A stretch of DNA of 20,345 bases, from assembly GCA_011763485.2 (NCBI GenBank), contig JAANSK020284712.1:1-20345 (forward strand), in the 5' to 3' direction. Positions 18,331-20,345 of the stretch are shown here, piece by piece. This DNA comes from Isoetes engelmannii (lineage: Eukaryota; Streptophyta; Lycopodiopsida; Isoetales; Isoetaceae). The position numbers and the translations under genes are program-made. Position 1 is the first letter of the stretch; every line of letters starts with the position of its first letter. A model generated the notes under the pieces. It saw only the letters and a program-made list of their open reading frames with translations, had not been told where the DNA came from and ran no database searches.

Positions 18331-18702
18331 AATACTTCCAACCAGAGTAGCTGCTGCATTATAGAATTCACATCTTGAAAGCTTCAAACAATTTTGAATT
18401 TATACAATGACCTTAAACTCTGAACCTAGGAGGAGGTAGGAACATACGTATCCAACAAGAAGTCGACTAAAGCACTTCCACAAATATGCAACTACTTCGG
18501 CTCCCCCCTTGAACCATGGTGACTAATTCCTGGAGGGTGTGCTAATGCTCCGATGTTGCCTTGTCAAGAGCACCGTGATCCTACTTCAATTCTACCTAGT
18601 GTTGATTCTGTCTAGTGGGCGGTCTCTGATTACCATGATCCATAATGGTGAGCCACAAATCAATACATGAGTTAATGTTCCTCAACACCTCTGCTGTGAC
18701 AC
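18331..18702. other. Unassigned; possible primer-binding site on the minus strand
   Basis: No gene seen. On the minus strand TGGTAATCAGAGACC (18621-18635) resembles the initiator-Met tRNA primer-binding site, and a possible ATG follows near 18520. This may be the internal 5' end of an LTR element whose LTR lies to the right and is interrupted by the LINE, but the evidence is thin. Confidence 0.25.
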
Positions 18703-18716
18703 AAAAGTAGAGAATC
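18703..18716. repeat. Target site duplication, left copy
   Basis: AAAAGTAGAGAATC, identical to 20007-20020; it flanks the LINE at 18717-20006. Confidence 0.85.
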
Positions 18717-20006
18717 GAAGATCTATCAAGCTGTAATGAAGGGGCTGGAAAATGTGCAGGACCTAATTGATGGAAGTAATCTTTGGACACTCAGAAACAA
18801 AGAGTGTTACTCAGTGAAAAGCATTTATGAAGATCTTATAGAATTTCAGGCATCCAAAGCTTGTAATCTGTGGCACTGTCAGGAAAAGGTGTTGGCTAAG
18901 GTCTGTGCCAAGGGATGGAAGTGCTATGGGGCCTCTAAACTCATCACCTTCAGGTGGTTGATGCTGCATCAGAGACTTCCTACTAACAAAACCAGAGCCA
19001 AATTTGACACCTCTGTGTCTGGACTTTGTCCTCTAGGATGTGGGGATGAGGAGTCCTCTAACCATGTTTTCTTGTGCCCAAGAATTGCTGAGTTCTAGAC
19101 CTGGTTGTCTCAGGTTAACAGAGGATTTCCTGCTAACCTACTTGAGTTCTTGAATGGGAATTCTCGAGTGATAAACTCCACAAGGACCCTGGCCTTGTGG
19201 ATTGTATAGAAACATAGAAATCTGGTGGTCTTTGAACATAAAACCCCCAATCTCATATGGATGAAAGCATGTCTTTTAGATGAGCTACAAGCCATGGCTG
19301 TAGCTCATAAACTCTTGAAAGGGAAGCACCATGATGAGGAGTGGGATACTCTAGGCAGATTTGAAGGCCTTTATAACTTTTTTGTAGTCTCACTAACTGA
19401 TGTGGATGGTTTATTACACAGAACAAGTGAAGAGGCTATTCAAACAGGGAGCTCCATACAGAATGATGGCGGATGCCAATCTGGATGAAGAAGCACACTT
19501 TATCCAGCTGAAGAAAGAAGTTATTCATGCTATGGCTCTCCAGATGCTGCTCAAGCGTACTAACCTGTGGAGGTATAATGGCTTCAAACCTTTCTTTACC
19601 TCCCTTTTCCATAGATGGCAGCAACAGAGGGAAGCTAGAGTTCTGCTACTGCTCGACTGCACAGGATATTGTATCTACAAATTGGATCAGCTGCTGAACA
19701 TGTTTGGCAGCACAGATGCTAGAGATCTCACCATGCAAGATCTATTGGATGCCTCTTACTATGCTCACTAGGAAGCTTTTTAAGCTGTACATACTGTTTT
19801 TGGTTTGTAGGCCTGCTCTGTAAGGTCCAGATGCTCTCTGTTTTATAAAGGGAGCTTTTTTTGAGGTGCTCTCATTTTATATGTGGCCCTCTTGCTACTG
19901 GTGATGCTACTCCTCCTGATGGATGTTACATCACTATTTATGTATATAGGAAAAACAACCTTGCCCTCAAAAAAAAAAAAAAAAAAAAAGAGAAAAGAAA
20001 AGAAAA
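18717..20006 (+). mobile_element. 5'-truncated LINE with poly(A) tail and 14-bp TSD
   Basis: The insertion starts in frame in the LINE ORF2 C-terminus (KIYQAVMKGLENV). The zf-RVT domain follows at about 18780-19098: YSVKSIYEDL, ITFRWLMLHQRLPTNK and the zinc-ligand set CPLGCGDEESSNHVFLCP. In-frame TAG codons at 19096 and 19207 and a frame change near 19390-19440 interrupt the rest, which ends DLLDASYYAH at 19771. About 200 bp of 3' UTR lead to a run of 21 A (19969-19989) and an A/G-rich tail. Identical 14-bp direct repeats flank it, as expected from target-primed reverse transcription. ORF1, endonuclease and the RT core are absent, so this copy cannot move on its own. Confidence 0.88.
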
Positions 20007-20020
20007 AAAAGTAGAGAATC
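20007..20020. repeat. Target site duplication, right copy
   Basis: AAAAGTAGAGAATC, identical to 18703-18716. The left boundary merges with the A-rich tail, so the true duplication could be a few bases shorter. Confidence 0.85.
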
Positions 20021-20186
20021 TACCACATAATCCAACTATATTTAAGAATTCATCACCTCTAAAATTCTGATATCAAATCCATTAGTGATGTGAAGAGATG
20101 AGTGTAGAAGATGTTTTTGAATCATATTTGTGCTTTTTGAGTAAGTTTGTGCTAAGGGAGCATTACCACGTTATCACCATTGTAAG

Positions 20187-20345
20187 TTTTTTTTTAAAGG
20201 ACAAAAGCCAAGGGTTTATTAATCAGCTATAAGCATTACAAAATGTACGTGTCTCATTAACTGTGTAAGCACACGAAAGAGCCACATGAACAAGAGCCTG
20301 AAGCACAATGCGCTTACTCCAGAATATGAGACTAATGATAAGAAC
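20187..20345 (-). mobile_element. 3' end of a minus-strand LINE, continuing off the window
   Basis: The minus strand ends TTAATAAACCCTTGGCTTTT followed by GTCCTTTAAAAAAAAA (the poly(A) is the T run at 20187-20195). This form, TAATAAA then a GGCTTTTGTCC-like tail and poly(A), is typical of plant L1-type LINE 3' ends. No coding part is in the window, so the call rests on the tail alone. Confidence 0.45.

Overview
The window looks like nuclear DNA of a land plant. It holds one well-supported spliced gene with GT-AG introns and a plastid-type N-terminus, L1-type LINE remnants with a zinc-binding (zf-RVT) C-terminus, Ty3/Gypsy and possible Copia fragments, a MITE, and many degenerate tandem repeats. 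Coding capacity is low and most long reading frames are broken, as in repeat-rich intergenic DNA of a large genome. The kinase-like and transposon-like fragments remind me of sequences in ferns, lycophytes and bryophytes, but I cannot fix the species.

Layout. Positions 1-540: nothing recognised. 544-710: eight palindromic motifs (core TTCGCTTACGCGAA) about 21-22 bp apart, followed by a TATA box and an intact single-exon frame for an unknown 165-residue protein (1007-1504). 2000-2320: a MITE with a 4-bp target duplication, then a tRNA-like hairpin. 2543-3007 (minus): a broken fragment of a probable transposon protein. About 3120-3680: a degenerate satellite. 4410-5895 and 6284-8046 (both minus): two broken genes in tandem, the upstream one a divergent protein kinase and the downstream one a coiled-coil protein, separated by three sets of short tandem repeats. 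8785-9238: a 227-bp tandem duplication with a conserved hairpin. 9338-9410: a second, smaller array of the same palindromic motif. 9416-9916: a Copia-like LTR candidate. 10120-12760 (minus): a decayed Ty3/Gypsy element (gag, protease, reverse transcriptase) behind a candidate LTR at 12814-13146.

14498-16824 (plus): a four-exon gene reconstructed from splice sites and phase, encoding a 206-residue protein with a likely plastid transit peptide and one membrane span. 17120-18330: an old LINE remnant. 18717-20006: a 5'-truncated LINE with poly(A) tail and a 14-bp target site duplication. 20187-20345: the 3' end of a minus-strand LINE that continues outside the window.

The four-exon gene is the only confident host gene. 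The most unusual part is 544-9410, where two arrays of one palindromic motif enclose an orphan gene, a probable DNA-binding fragment, a coiled-coil gene and a kinase gene. That this is one old mobile element is a hypothesis, because I found no matching termini or target duplication.
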